A stretch of 64,000 bases of DNA from Mycoplasma anserisalpingitidis (GTDB taxonomy: Bacteria > Bacillota_I > Bacilli_A > Mycoplasmatales > Metamycoplasmataceae), in assembly GCF_007859615.1 (NCBI RefSeq), contig NZ_CP042295.1, positions 868,001 through 932,000 of the forward strand, written 5' to 3'. Under the pieces are notes generated by a model. That model ran no database searches. It was not told the DNA's origin and saw only the letters and a list, made by a program, of their open reading frames with translations. Made by a program: the position numbers and the translations under genes. Positions 1 to 12,610 of this stretch are shown piece by piece. Positions within the stretch are counted from its first letter, which is position 1, and each line of letters starts with the position of its first letter.

Positions 1-140
1 ACGTCAATGAAATTATAGATAACTTTATTGGTTTAGATTATTCAAAAGATGCTGTTACTAATGTACTAACATCGATTAAATTTGAAGAATATTTTGGAAC
101 TCTACAAATTAATGAAATTTTAGAATTGATTTTTGGTTAA
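1..140 (+). CDS. C-terminal end of an unidentified protein (partial)
   Basis: The window opens inside a reading frame that gives about 45 residues ending in ILELIFG before TAA at 138-140. Its stop overlaps the ATG of the next gene by one base, so the two are probably co-transcribed. The tail is too short to assign. It was compared mentally with MnmE, but the invariant FCxGK end of that family is missing, so no function is given. Confidence 0.6.
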   Translation, partial: VNEIIDNFIGLDYSKDAVTNVLTSIKFEEYFGTLQINEILELIFG

Positions 141-946
141 TGCTTTTAAGAGATAAAATAAACAATTTTGAAATAAATTATTATATTGAGGATATTCAAA
201 ATGATAAACCAACTGTACTTTTCTTACATGGTTTTGCGGACAGTTATCGAACTTTTATAAAACTTTTTAATTCAAATGAATATAATTCTGTGGCTATAGA
301 TTTTCCTGGATGTGGACAATCGGTTTACAATAATGAATTAAAAATTGAAGATTACCAAAATTTAGTTGAAGAATTTATAAACAAAAACTTTAGTAATAAA
401 AATATATTTATTGTATCTCACTCTCTTGGTTCTGCATCAGCATTGTATGCTCTTAAAAATAATAAAAATGTTAAATATTGTTTATTAATAGCTCCTTTTA
501 ATTATTTAATAGCAAATGATTATGAACATGTCCAAATAATGTCTAATAGATTGCTGCCTAAAACTTTTGAGAATATTTATGAGTCTTACACATCATTGTT
601 TTACAACCCAAGTGAATTAGTGAAGAATGCAGCAGAAAGACGTGCAATTAGTTTTGAAACAATTTCAAAACAAAGATTAAATAATTTTGAATATATGGTC
701 AAAAATCAAATACTAAATAAAGAATATAATAATTCAATTAAAGAATTGTTCGCTCAAAAAAATTATTCAATTATCAGTGGTTTTGAAGATAAATTTGTAC
801 CCATTAATGATTTAAAACAAGTGATTTTAGACAATAATTATATTGATTTAGAAATCATAAGTAATTGTGGACACGCAACTATTTATGAAGGCTACAACAA
901 TGTGAAAAATAAAATTTCACAAATGTTAAAAAGCGGAAAATTATAA
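140..946 (+). CDS. alpha/beta hydrolase
   Basis: A 268-residue serine hydrolase of the alpha/beta fold. The HG oxyanion motif is at residues 30-31, the nucleophile elbow SHSLGS has Ser95, the likely acid is Asp217 (in FEDKFVP) and the catalytic His245 lies in CGHATIYEG. Mycoplasmas carry several such esterase/lipase-like proteins and the substrate cannot be told from sequence; lipid or ester turnover at the membrane is the usual inference. There is no signal peptide, so it is probably cytoplasmic. It overlaps the preceding stop by one base and lies 19 bases ahead of the small DUF4177-like gene, which suggests one transcript ending at the hairpin near 1233. Confidence 0.85.
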   Translation: MLLRDKINNFEINYYIEDIQNDKPTVLFLHGFADSYRTFIKLFNSNEYNSVAIDFPGCGQSVYNNELKIEDYQNLVEEFINKNFSNKNIFIVSHSLGSASALYALKNNKNVKYCLLIAPFNYLIANDYEHVQIMSNRLLPKTFENIYESYTSLFYNPSELVKNAAERRAISFETISKQRLNNFEYMVKNQILNKEYNNSIKELFAQKNYSIISGFEDKFVPINDLKQVILDNNYIDLEIISNCGHATIYEGYNNVKNKISQMLKSGKL

Positions 947-965
947 AATTATATTAGGGGTTTTT

Positions 966-1229
966 ATGGTAGATTATTCAGATTATTCAACATTCTCAAC
1001 TGCTTCAGGACAGAATTTACCATATGTAGTTATACAAGTTACATTAAAAGAAAAATTTCTTGGTACAGGTTCTGCAAACTTAGAAGATTTGGAAAGTGTT
1101 ATAAATGCACAAGTAGCAAAAGGATATAGATTGCATACTATTTCAACTGTAAATAGTTCAAGTAAAGGATTGTTGGGTGGAGATAGAATTCAAGCGACAA
1201 TGGTTTTTGAAAGAAACGATATAAGATAA
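966..1229 (+). CDS. small DUF4177-like protein
   Basis: An 87-residue protein with an AGGGG ribosome-binding site just upstream. The segment LEDLESVINAQVAKGYRLHTIS followed by a short beta-strand ending TMVFER resembles the DUF4177 pattern, in which a helix precedes 'GW/Y.L' and a terminal 'hhhFER' strand. The function of the family is unknown. There is no membrane segment or Cys. It closes the transcript that begins upstream, and a strong terminator follows directly. Confidence 0.65.
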   Translation: MVDYSDYSTFSTASGQNLPYVVIQVTLKEKFLGTGSANLEDLESVINAQVAKGYRLHTISTVNSSSKGLLGGDRIQATMVFERNDIR

Positions 1230-1232
1230 TTT

Positions 1233-1256
1233 TCATGCCTTAGGCATGATTTTTAT
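1233..1256 (+). terminator. intrinsic terminator
   Basis: TCATGCC (1233-1239) pairs perfectly with GGCATGA (1243-1249) across a three-base loop and is followed by TTTTTATT. It sits four bases after the stop of the DUF4177-like gene. Confidence 0.85.
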
Positions 1257-1287
1257 TATTAAATTCAATAATAAAACATTTTTAAAA

Positions 1288-1296
1288 TGGTATTAT
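1288..1296 (+). promoter_or_regulatory. candidate extended -10 promoter of pth
   Basis: TGG followed by TATTAT (1291-1296) forms an extended -10. The pth ATG is at 1307, so the predicted start near 1303 leaves a leader of only a few bases, and no Shine-Dalgarno sequence is visible. Confidence 0.5.
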
Positions 1297-1306
1297 TAAT
1301 ACTAAT

Positions 1307-1867
1307 ATGAGATTAATTGTTGGTTTAGGAAACCCCGGTAGAGAATATGAATTAACAAGACATAACGCTGGGTTTATGGTTATTGATAAAATTTGTGAAA
1401 AATTAAATGTTTCATTAAATAAGAGTAGAGCAAATGGTGAATTTGTCAAGGTTGATGATTTAATTATTGCAAAGCCATTAACTTATATGAACAATTCAGG
1501 TGACTTTGTTGCTAATCTTTGTTCATTTTTCAAAATTTCATGAGATGATGTTTTAGTTATTCATGATGAGAAAGACTTTAGAGTTGGTCAAGCATCAATT
1601 AAAATTGGTGGTAGTGATGCTGGACATAATGGTATAAAAAATATAACTCAAAGATTAGGAAACTCAAACTACAAAAGAATTAGAATTGGAATAGGGCAAA
1701 ACCCCAATAAAGAACTAAAAGATCATGTGCTTGGTCGCTTCAGTAGTGAAGAATTATTATTTTTAGAACCAGTGCTAAATTTAGCTGCAGATGCTGCTAT
1801 TTCATTCGCTTTTAATGATATCACAACTGTAATGAACTCTTTTAATGGTAAGTTAAAAAGAGGGTAG
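1307..1867 (+). CDS. pth: peptidyl-tRNA hydrolase
   Basis: 186 residues, the normal length for Pth, which releases peptides from tRNA dropped by the ribosome. The N-terminus reads LIVGLGNPGREYELTRHNAGF, which holds the catalytic His of the RHNxG motif, and KPLTYMNNSG follows with the conserved Asn. One UGA at 1541-1543 is read as Trp. The stop TAG is followed directly by the ATG of tilS, so the two are translationally linked; pth-tilS-ftsH is a common order in mycoplasmas. Confidence 0.95.
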
Positions 1868-2761
1868 ATGCATAATCTAAAAAAACTTAAAAATAAAAAA
1901 ATATTAATTGCTGTTAGTGGTGGACCTGATAGCATGTTTTTGTTATATCAATGTAATAAATTAAATCTTGATATTGATGTTGCATTTGTTAACTATAATC
2001 AACGTGAAGATAGCTGAAAAGATGAACAAATAGTAAGTGATTTTTGTATTAAAAACAAGATTAATCTTCATAAATTAATTTTAAACAAATCAGATTACGT
2101 TAAAAACAACTTTCAAGATTGAGCTCGCAAACAAAGATACTTATTTTTCAAGACAATTTATAAAAAAATAAATGCGGATTGTTTATTAGTAGCACACCAT
2201 AAAGATGATTTGATTGAGACTTATTTTCTACAAAAAAAACAAAAAAAGAATAAGTTTTTTTGTGGAATAAAAGAAAGAAATTTCATTTATGATATGCATA
2301 TTTATAGACCATTTTTATATAAATTTTTTAAGAAACAAATTAAAGTTTTATGTGATAAAAACAATATAGAATATGCTATTGATTGTACGAATGAACTACC
2401 GAAATATGAAAGAAACAAGATTCGCTTAAAGTTCCTAAATTGTCCTTTTTTTGTAAAGAATTTAATTATTTTACATATTAAAGTGAAGCAAAAGCTTTAT
2501 TACAAAAATGAAAACAAAGTTAACAAACTTTATGAAGCATGAAGGAAAAATGGATTTGATCAAGGGTATTTCAGAGATTTAAAACTCCAAGAAAGTTTAA
2601 TTTACAAATTTATTAATGAAAATTATCAAGAAATCAACTTAACAAAAATGAAAATTAAGTCCATAATTGATTTTATTTTGTCGGACAACAGAACAAGTAA
2701 ATATAAACTAAAAAATGATGTTTTCATTATCAAAATAAAAGGAAAGTTATATTTAAATTAA
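1868..2761 (+). CDS. tilS: tRNA(Ile)-lysidine synthase
   Basis: 297 residues once UGA is read as Trp. The PP-loop ATP-pyrophosphatase signature AVSGGPDSM (residues 17-25) is near the N-terminus, and AHHKDD with the conserved His/Asp follows. TilS puts lysidine on C34 of the CAU tRNA so that it reads AUA, which is essential. The protein is shorter than the E. coli enzyme and lacks its full C-terminal domains, as usual in Mollicutes. It starts one base after the pth stop. The C-terminal third is very Lys/Asn-rich and poorly conserved. Confidence 0.9.
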
Positions 2762-2774
2762 TTTAACATTAAAG

Positions 2775-2780
2775 TATAAT
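2775..2780 (+). promoter_or_regulatory. -10 element upstream of ftsH
   Basis: A perfect TATAAT lies 31 bases before the ftsH ATG, followed by an AAAGGAAAG ribosome-binding site. No clear -35 is seen, which is typical of mycoplasmas. Confidence 0.5.
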
Positions 2781-2810
2781 TTTAAAATACTATATTAAAG
2801 AAAGGAAAGA

Positions 2811-4799
2811 ATGAAAAATAATAAGCCAAACCAAAGAAAAATCTGAGGCTACAGCATATTGGTAATACTTCTTTTAGGAATCGCTGCATGAATTCTATTG
2901 GATTTATTAAAATTTTCAGTCTATAGAGATTCGACTTTTGGTGAATTGATAAAACAACTTCAAGAAATTCTTAAGCTTGGTGCTAGTGATAAAAACACAA
3001 TTAAAAATATTGTTTATGACCCATCAACAAATCTAACTACTTGAACTTATGTTAAAGAAGGTGTTGAATTACATTATAGAGCTGGCGGTGCTCTTCAAAA
3101 CTACATAAGTATTTTTAATGGTCATGATTTTAATGGTTTAAGTTTTGCTGATTTACTTTATGAAGCATCAAACAAAACTTTTGACATTAGTCAAGCAGTT
3201 CCTAAACCAACTCCTACAATAGTTGGTTGATTCATCACTCTTTTACCTACCATATTAATTGTGGGTATAGTTGGATTTTCTGTTTGATCAATGTTTAAAA
3301 TGAATTCAGGTGCTGGTGGATCAGGAATTCTAGGTGATAAAAGTCCAGCTCAAAAAATTATCTCTGATAAAAAATTCAAAGATGTTGCCGGAAATCAAGA
3401 ACCTATTGAGGAAATTAAAGAAATTGTAGACTATTTAAAGAACCCAAAAAAATATAAAGATTCTGGAGCGAGAATGCCTCATGGTATTTTATTAGGAGGT
3501 CCTCCAGGTACAGGTAAAACACTTATTGCTAAAGCAACTGCTGGTGAAGCAAATGTACCTTTTTACTATATATCAGCTTCAAGTTTTGTTGAAATGTTTG
3601 TTGGTCTTGGTGCAAAAAGAGTTAGACAGGTTGTCGCTGAAGCAAGAAAGAATCCAGCTGCCATTATTTTTATTGATGAATTAGATGCAATCGGTAGAAC
3701 AAGAGGAAGTGGTATTGGTGGTGGTCACGATGAACGTGAACAAACATTGAACCAATTACTTGTTGAAATGGACGGTATGGAATCAAATGCTGGTATCTTA
3801 TACATTGCTGCAACAAACCGTGTTGATGTTCTTGATCCCGCTTTAACTCGTCCAGGTAGATTCGATAGAACTATTACTGTTGGATTGCCAAATGTTAAAG
3901 AACGTGAAGAAATCTTGAAATTGCATGCAAAAGGTAAGAGATTTGACGCAAATGTTGATTTTAAAAATATCGCGAAAAGAACACCTGGATATTCTGGTGC
4001 TCAATTAGAAAATGTTATTAATGAAGCAACTTTATTATCTGTTAGAGAAAACTCAAACAAAATAACTTTAGCAATTTTAGATGAAGCTATTGACCGTGTA
4101 ATGTCAGGGCCAGCTAAGAAAACTAGAGTCATTACAAAAGAAGAACAAACAATGGTTGCGTACCATGAAGCTGGACATGCTGTTGTTGGTATTAAGATCC
4201 CTTCAGCAAGTAAAGTTCAAAAAATCACTATTGTTCCTCGTGGTGATGCAGGTGGTTATAACTTAATTATTCCCGAGGAAGAAAAATACAACATGACTAA
4301 GAGTGAATTACTTGCTACAATTGCAAGTTATATGGGTGGTCGTGCTGCTGAATCTATCATTTATGGTCAAGAAAATATTTCAACTGGGGCTGGTAGTGAC
4401 ATCGATAGAGCTACTAATATTGCTAGAAAAATGGTTACACAATATGGTATGAGTGATCTTGGTCCAGTCAAATATGAAAATGACGAAGGAAGTCCTTTCC
4501 TTGGTAGAACATTAGCAACAAACAGCAATTATAGTTCAAAAATAGGACATGAAATTGACTTAGAAGTAAGAAAAATAATTGGTAATGCTTTAGAATTAGC
4601 AACAAAAACAATTCAAGAGAACAGACAATTATTAGAACTTATTAAAGAAAGATTATTACAAAAAGAAACTATTGTTTCTGAAGAAATTGATTATATTGCT
4701 AAAAATCTTAAATTACCTGATGATCCTGAAGAAGAGATTGTTGAAGGCAAAGAAGAGAAAATAAGCATTGATGATTTAATAAAAAGTGTGGAAGAATAA
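2811..4799 (+). CDS. ftsH: ATP-dependent zinc metalloprotease FtsH
   Basis: 662 residues. Two membrane segments (about residues 13-33 and 138-160) flank an external domain that is read through several UGA Trp codons. The AAA+ module follows, with Walker A GGPPGTGKT (229-237), Walker B IIFIDELDA (about 285) and the RPGRFDR second region of homology. The zinc protease motif HEAGH is at 452-456. FtsH degrades membrane and regulatory proteins as a hexamer. The start is the first ATG after AAGGAAAG, which gives the complete N-terminal transmembrane domain. It follows tilS by 49 bases but seems to have its own -10. Confidence 0.97.
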
Positions 4800-4802
4800 T
4801 AG

Positions 4803-4830
4803 AATTACGGATTTTCCGTAATTTTTTATT
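4803..4830 (+). terminator. intrinsic terminator after ftsH
   Basis: AATTACGGA (4803-4811) pairs with TCCGTAATT (4815-4823) across a three-base loop and is followed by a T-rich tail. Confidence 0.85.
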
Positions 4831-4862
4831 TCTATAAAAAGGGTAATTTCTTCAAAAATCTT

Positions 4863-4868
4863 TATAAT
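4863..4868 (+). promoter_or_regulatory. -10 element upstream of the giant permease
   Basis: TATAAT lies 26 bases before the ATG at 4895; the ribosome-binding site TAGGAGAA sits between them. Confidence 0.5.
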
Positions 4869-4894
4869 TATTTAAATTTATAAATAGGAGAATT

Positions 4895-7800
4895 ATGAAG
4901 AATTTATTTAAAGAAACTCTTAGATCGCTTTCTAAAAATAAAGTTACTATAACAGGTCTAACTATCCTTGTATTTTTATCTTCATCAGTTTTTACTTTTA
5001 CTAGTGATATAACAAAATCTATGACAGATGAATATAATGAAAGACTTAAAATATCTAAATTACACGATTTAACACTTGATTTAAACATTCCTTCAAATGG
5101 TAGTGCTTATAATAATGGTTATTACATAAATGGTAATGATCAAAATAGTGTTATTATACCAACTGATTATAATGAACCAATCAGATATTTTGATAGTACA
5201 AATTATTTAAAAGTTGAGTATGGTGTTTCACTTTTGAATGAAGATAATGATTATATTAATCTTTCTATTTTTAAAGAATTATCTGAACAATATAAAAATT
5301 TATATCTTAAAAAAGATGATCTATCTAAATTTTTTAATGTCTTTTATAACAATAAAACACAAAATAAAGTTTTATTTGATATTAATGAAAATTCTAAAAC
5401 AATTTTATTCAATGATGAATATAATTTTGACTTATTTTACAAGCAAAACAATAACTTCGAACTAGTTACAAAAACTCAAAAAATAAATTCAGATTCAAAT
5501 ATTTATCTTGACAAAATTTACACATTGAATGATATTGCTAAAATAATAGTGAAAGATGATAATTCATTAATAGCTTCAGAATTTTCAACCTTATTTATAA
5601 ATATCAATACTTTTGAAGCTACATTCGATTTTATAAAAGGTAAAAAATGAGATAACTTAAATCAAGCTTATAAGGTCGAAACTAAAGAATTAACTTCATT
5701 TCTAGGATTTGAAGAATTTAACAACAGCGATCACATTTTCACTTCTAATTTAACTAAATTAATAAATAGAGGGATTTATTCAAATACAGATGAAAATAAA
5801 ATTAAAAATTTTATAATTAATAATTCAATTTTGTTTGGAGATTTGAATAAAAATAGCATTTCAGAATTTAAACAACAAATTTTATTTAGTTTTCCACAAA
5901 ACATAAAGTTCAATTTACCAAATCAATGAGTGACTAAAAATAACATTTACTCTTATTTTAATAGATGAAATTACACAATCACATATGATGAAATTAATAG
6001 GGAAAAATGAACTGGTGATTATAAAACATATATTGAAGACCAAATAAACAAAAATAATTTAGAAATACCAAAAGACTTGAGAGATTTTTCTTTTTGACAA
6101 AAGAAAGATGAAATTTTAACAGATTTCTTTGATAAGAATGGAAATTACATTAAAACTATTAAGACCTCAGATTTAACTTCTAAAATTTCGAAGGAAGATT
6201 TGGATCTAGATCTTATAATTGCTCCTAAAGATTCACAAAATCAATCAATTGATTATAAAAAATTTAATTATTCTGGAACAAAAACAATCAAACAAATAGA
6301 AAACATTTCTGAAGAAAAAATTTATGATGAACTAATCGGTATAAATAACCAAAATATTAAGGATGATACTTTTAATAGAATCAAAAACGGATCATTAGTT
6401 ATCACTAAAAAAAGGTTAATCACTAAAGTTGGTGACATAGTAAAAGAATCGAATATAGGTTATAGACAAACATTAACTGTTGATGCAGTTGATGAAAAAA
6501 CTAATCAAAAAAATTCATTTAACTTCATCAATATTGGTGATAAAAACAATGTTGTTAATGGCGTTGAATTAAACGTTGGAAAACTTTATAATGAGTTTTA
6601 TCAAAAAACATCAATTAATTTTATAAACGAAGGTCAAAATAAATTTTTCAAAAGTAAACAGTTACCTGTTTATGTGTCAGGTTTATTAATAAAATACCTA
6701 AATCAAGGTTTTAATATCGATCCAGATTATGTAATTGTAGATAATGAAATAGGTGATATTGAAATTTTTAATCCAAACAACGGAGATCTTAAGAAAATAA
6801 ACGCAAAGGTTTTTAAATTTTCTAATTTTGATAAAGAGGAAATAGATATAAATAAATTTAATGAATACGGTTTTGCATCTGATTCAAATAAAATTATCGT
6901 TGTTAAACAAAACAAAGTTAATGATGAAATAATTTGAAAAAATGTTGTGTTTAATAATCATAATTCTATTTATTGAAATGATAATGACATTATAGATTTA
7001 ATGATTAGTCAAAATTGAACCTTAAAAACTTCATACATTAATCCAAATGGATGAGCCAAAAGTGACAATTCATTCAAGAACACAATGTCTCTACCTTTAG
7101 GGTATGTTGTTCCTAATGCTGATATCGTAGACGAAGCATTAAATAAACAAACTTTAAATATATTTATTGATTCAATTGAAAAAGTTCTATTAGATAGTGA
7201 TTTAGTTCGTCAAGGCTACATATCTAAAGAATCAATGTCTGTGTTTATGGAATCTCTAAAAAAAGCTTTAAACGAAAATGATTTATACAAGTTATTTACT
7301 GGAAAAGCAAGTACCGAAACTTTACCTAAAACAATCTTTTCTTTAATTTATAATCTTACACAAACAAAAAACGGAGATTATTTATCAGTAATTATTAATG
7401 GAATATTTAATAATATAAAACTAAAAATAAACAATTTCAATACTGTAAATGAACAAAAAGAATATTTAACGAAACAAATTCAAAACTTATATGAGTTTGT
7501 TAATAAATTCTTTGGACTAAATTTTGAAAAATATTTTAGTCCATCAGAATTAGTTAATTTATCTAAAGATCCAAAAATTGTTTTAGATTGTTTGAGTAAT
7601 ATAATTCTTTCATTTGACTTTAAAACTTTTACAAGTAAGATTATGGACTTTTATAATAGTGGCGAGCACAATAAAACCATTAATATTGATAATGAAGAAT
7701 TACAAATTAAATTAAGTTCATCTCAAATAATAGTCTATTTATTAGAGTCTTTAAATCAAACAACTGTTAAAAATTCACTTGTTAACATATTAAATAATTT

Positions 7801-10800
7801 AGATGAAAATATGTTTGTTAACAAAGAAAATAATATATTCTTAAATAGAATTCTTGATTTATTGCCTGAAAATATAAAAACAATTGTAAAATCAGTCTTT
7901 TCAGAAACAAGAATTTTTGACCCTGAAAATACAGAAAAATTCAATAGTTTCAAATTAATGATCGCTCAAATTTTAGAAATATTTGACTTTAATATTTTTT
8001 CATCAGAATTGAGAAAAAGTTTAAATATCTATAAAATAACCGATGAATTAGTAACATACAATAAAAGCTTAGAAGAATACCAAACAACTAAACGTAACTA
8101 TGCTATTTATTCATTTAAGACATCAGATATATTAAAATCATCTTTAAAAGCTTTATTTTCGATACCTGGTTCGAATAAATTAATTAAAAATTTAATAATT
8201 GAAGGATTGAATATTTCATCAAAAAATACTGTTATCAATATTGATGAAAATAACAAATTATTAATTCCTTCAGCCGATAATGAAAAATTAGATTTCTTCG
8301 ATTTAATTAAAATTTTTAATTCTGGTAGTTTTGATTCTGTAAAATTACGTAACTTTGAAAAAGATGTTATAATTTTTGAAAAAATCCCAAATAACTTTAA
8401 TTCAATTAAAGATTTAAATTATTTAGAAAAGGAATTTTTAGAAAAATATAATGTAACTAACAAAGGCGAATTTAATGAATTTTCAAAAAAGTTTAATCAA
8501 GTTATTCAAATGATTAAACTTGACAGAAATAAAGTTAATTTTTCAAGTGAAATGAATGTTGCGAACCTATCAAGATATTTAGTAAACTACAATTTTGGTT
8601 TAGGAATTGACCACGAAGATTCAAATACTTATTGAACGATCATTAGTGGATTATTAAATAAAATTATTCCTTATAATGCAACAACTGAGTTTAGTTATGG
8701 TTTAGATGGGTTAAATTTATTTAAATTATGATTTGAAATTTTCATGTTAGATGAGAATATTTATTCTAAAAATGAAAAAATTAGATTTGCAAATAATTTA
8801 TTAAGTTTTGCAAACAAAAAAGAAATTATTGAATATTTCAATGATAAAAAATTATTAAATCCAACTTTATCGAATATACCGCTACCTGAAAGTGCTGATT
8901 TTGCAGTTTCTCGTTCTATTGTCGACTTAAACGGAATGATCGAATTATTCTTTAAGGAAGAAAATGGTACATTAACTAATGTGGATTTAAATAATTTCGT
9001 TAATAATAATGTTAAATTTAAGTCATTTATTTTAGAAAATAAAAAAGAAATAACAAGAATGTTTAGTTATATAGCTTCATCTGATAAATACTATAGACAA
9101 AATGGTGAAGCATTATTAACACAAATCATTAGAAATCTAATTAATGGTGATTTAATAAAAGACGAACTTTATAATAATAAGGACATTTTTAAGATTATTT
9201 TTGAAAATGAAGAGACAACTGAAATTACTACTCTTTTTGGTATAAATTCTATTTTATTAGATCCGATTTTAAGAAACTTGACGCCGGAATTATTAATTTG
9301 GTTATTTACTGAAAATTCAAACAGTGAAATAAATCAAGATTCTTTAGGCAATTTAGCCTGATTTATTCAAAATAAAATAATAAACTTTGAAGAATTGGTT
9401 AAGTCTGATTCTGATGCATTTTCACTACTATTTAAAAATGAAAAACCATTAAATACTTTAATTGAACATGAAAGTGAAATTGATTTAATTATCGATAATA
9501 CCCTAAATATTAAAATGTCTGAGTTTATAGGACAATTCATATTCTTTGATATCGATATTACCAAACTTTTCTTAGACACTTTAAATTCAATTACTATTGA
9601 AACATATGATGAAAACGTTATCAAATTCAATGACACAAGTTCATATGTAGCAAAAGTAAATTATTCATTCTTAATAAATAACAATAAAGCAATTTATGAA
9701 GGTAAAATACCTGACACTCCAACTGAAATTGAGAGATTAATTAACAAACTAGATTCAAAATTCTTAATTGATGTTAATGGAATTAAATTTATTATTATTG
9801 GTGAAGATATTACAGCAGACTACTTATATCCAGTAATTGATGAAAACAATATTCAAGTAGATACAAAAAATCAAGCCTTAATTTATGTTAATGAAAATGG
9901 ATTTGATAGAGTTAGATTTGCATATCAAGGTAATGTGGTCAAGGAATATTTATTAATCAAAACACCCGAAGAAATGAAAACTTCTGAATTAAAAGAACAA
10001 GTAACCAATATTGTTAATAATAATTTAGAGAGCAAAAATACAGCGATAAAAAGAGTTTATGAAGCTACAGAAACTGACCCGATAAACCCAGAAAGAGCTC
10101 TTAGAGTAAGTATTCTATCAGGTTTAATTAGTTCAATTCAAAATGTTTCAAATATAATTCTTACAGTTCTATTAGTTTTGGTTTCTACTTCAATTGTTTT
10201 TATTATTAGAAGATATATTAATAATAAAAACAAAGTTATTGGTATCTTGGTAGCACAAGGTTATTCAACATTACAATTATCTATTTCATTTACTGTTTTC
10301 GCCATGTTTACAGCATTAATTGGTGGTATATCGGGATATATTATTGGATTTATTTTACAAGAGCCAATTGGTAAGATTTTCAGTTCTTATTGAACATTGC
10401 CTCCTAGTCCATATAAATTCTCATTCTTAAGTTTTGCTTTAACAATTATTGTTCCATTTATTGGAATGTCAATATTAATTGTATTAATTTCATTGATTTC
10501 ATTACGTTATAAAGCGATTGATTTAATGTCTGGTATCACTGAAATTAAAATTGGTCAAAAACAAAAGAAATTCCAACAATTATTTAAGAAAAATAATGTT
10601 AAAGTTAGATTCAGTGGTTCATTATTGTTCAACAGCTTTTGAAAATTAATGTCATTTGCATTAAGTATAATACTCACAGGAATTACAGTAATATTTGGAT
10701 TATCTACCTTTAATGTATTTGATAAGTCGATTCAAAAAACTTACCAAAATAGACATTATAAATTCAAATATGATTTAGAAACTCCGACGGCTCAAGGTGG

Positions 10801-12610
10801 AGCAATTCATCCATTTAATATTGATGATTTAGACAAGTCAATTTACGTGCCACTTGGTGAAGGAGTTGAATTAAAAAGAAATTATGCAGATTATTTTAGA
10901 CCGGGTTATTCTTCAATAATTAATTATGGCGAAAAAAACGGTGATCCAGATGAGTTTACATCACACATTCTTTCTCAATTCTCAGTTAATATTAAAGTGG
11001 ATTCAGGAATTGCCGCTGATCCTTGATCAATTGCATACAACTCAATGCCAGATTCACAAAAATCAAGAATTAATTTAATAAGAGATAAAATTGGGAAAGA
11101 ACTTGAATTAACTCAAGAGGGATTAGTTATTAATAATGAAGGTCAAGTGGATTTTGAAAAAACTACTAAAGAATTAAATTTCTTCCACTACATACCAAAC
11201 AAAACAGTTATTACAGACTCAAAATTCATGTATTATGAATGAAACAATAAGACTAAAGAATATGACATTAAACAAATAACAACTAAAAATTTAAGAGAAG
11301 AATATAGAGAATTTTTAGTTAATGCATATAACAAAATTAAAGAAAAAGAATTAGAAGATTTCTTGATTTCATTTGGTGGAATTTATTTTGATGAAAAATA
11401 TGACGAAAAATACACTTATGTTTCAAGTGAAATAAACAGTGAATCAATTAAATTGTATGGATATGATCAAAATTCAAAATTAGTTAAAATAACAAATTCA
11501 AGTGGCGATGATCTTATTGAAAAATTAAATAATTTTGAAGATGCTAGATATATTCCACTTGTAATTAACCATGTAAGTTCTAAGAAATTTAATTTAGGTA
11601 TTGATTCAATAATTGAATTAAATGTATTAAATCATATTGACAGATATACCTATAAAATAAATGAATCGGCAAATTCTAACTATAGTAAACCTTCAACAAC
11701 TTACAAATTTAAAGTTATTGGAATTAGTGAAACTTACATCAATCAAGAATTTGTCATTTCTAAAAAGGACGCAGATAGAATTACCGGGCTTGATAAAATG
11801 AAATTTAGATATGACCAACCATTCAACGGGATTCTTTCTTCTTCAGATAAAGCTACTCAAATTCTAGGTTCCACATCACTTTATTCTCCTTCAGGTTATT
11901 GAGCTGGTCTTTCAACTTATGATGTTAATAATCTTGACTTAAAAGAAAAACAAGAAATTTATGATAACTTATTCGGTGAAAAAGGAGTTATGATTTCTGC
12001 TGGAAATTCAAAAGAAGATGTGGCTATGTTTTTAAGTGCTGGTTCATCAAATAACTATGAAACAGTATTTAACAACCTAAGAAGTAATCCTGAAACTTCA
12101 ATTGATAAATATTCCGCAATTTTTGATGGTTGACTATACATGTCTACAGCTTCTTCTTTAGAGTCTAAAGATATTGAAGTGTCATTTACTAAGTCAATTT
12201 CAAGTAACATGGAAAGTTTATCAACCATTATTATCAGTTTAGGTTTAATTATTACAATGACTATTATTGTCATAATTTCACATATTTTAATTAATGAAAA
12301 TAAGAAGAATATAGCAATTTGGTCTATTTTAGGATATAGCCAAAAAGAAAAAATTATAATGTTCTTCTCAATATTTATTCCATTTATTATTATTTCAACA
12401 TTAATTGCAATTCCATTCTCGCTAATTATTATTAACATATTTAGTAATTTATTAATTCAGATTGCAGCTATAGCTGTTCCAATAAAATTAGGAATTATGC
12501 AGGTTATTTACACATTAGTAATTATTTTTGGTGTTTTTGCAATTACAACATTTGCATCATGAAAACACATAAATAGTATAAAACCAGTAGAATTATTGAA
12601 AGGAAAATAA
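4895..12610 (+). CDS. giant FtsX/MacB-like ABC transporter permease
   Basis: One uninterrupted 2571-residue frame once the many UGA codons are read as Trp. An N-terminal membrane segment (about residues 14-36) is followed by about 1700 residues of Asn/Lys-rich external domain. A cluster of three to four membrane helices comes next (about 1750-1890), with the FtsX-like cytoplasmic loop NKNKVIGILVAQGYS. Another single helix (about 1918-1945), a second external domain of about 480 residues, and a last three-helix cluster (about 2438-2560) follow, where NENKKNIAIWSILGYS repeats the loop. The C-terminus SIKPVELLKG is typical of FtsX permeases. This is a fused two-half permease. It overlaps its ATPase gene by one base. 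Mycoplasma homologues of this layout (MG468-type) are probably involved in lipid or lipoprotein export; the substrate is unknown. Confidence 0.9.

Noticed and set aside
1-140. C-terminal end of MnmE
   Set aside because: The tail lacks FCxGK, which is nearly invariant in that family.
4895-12610. A string of about ten short open frames that look like a decayed gene
   Set aside because: Every internal break is UGA. With UGA as Trp, the frame runs without TAA or TAG from 4895 to 12608 and has intact permease motifs.
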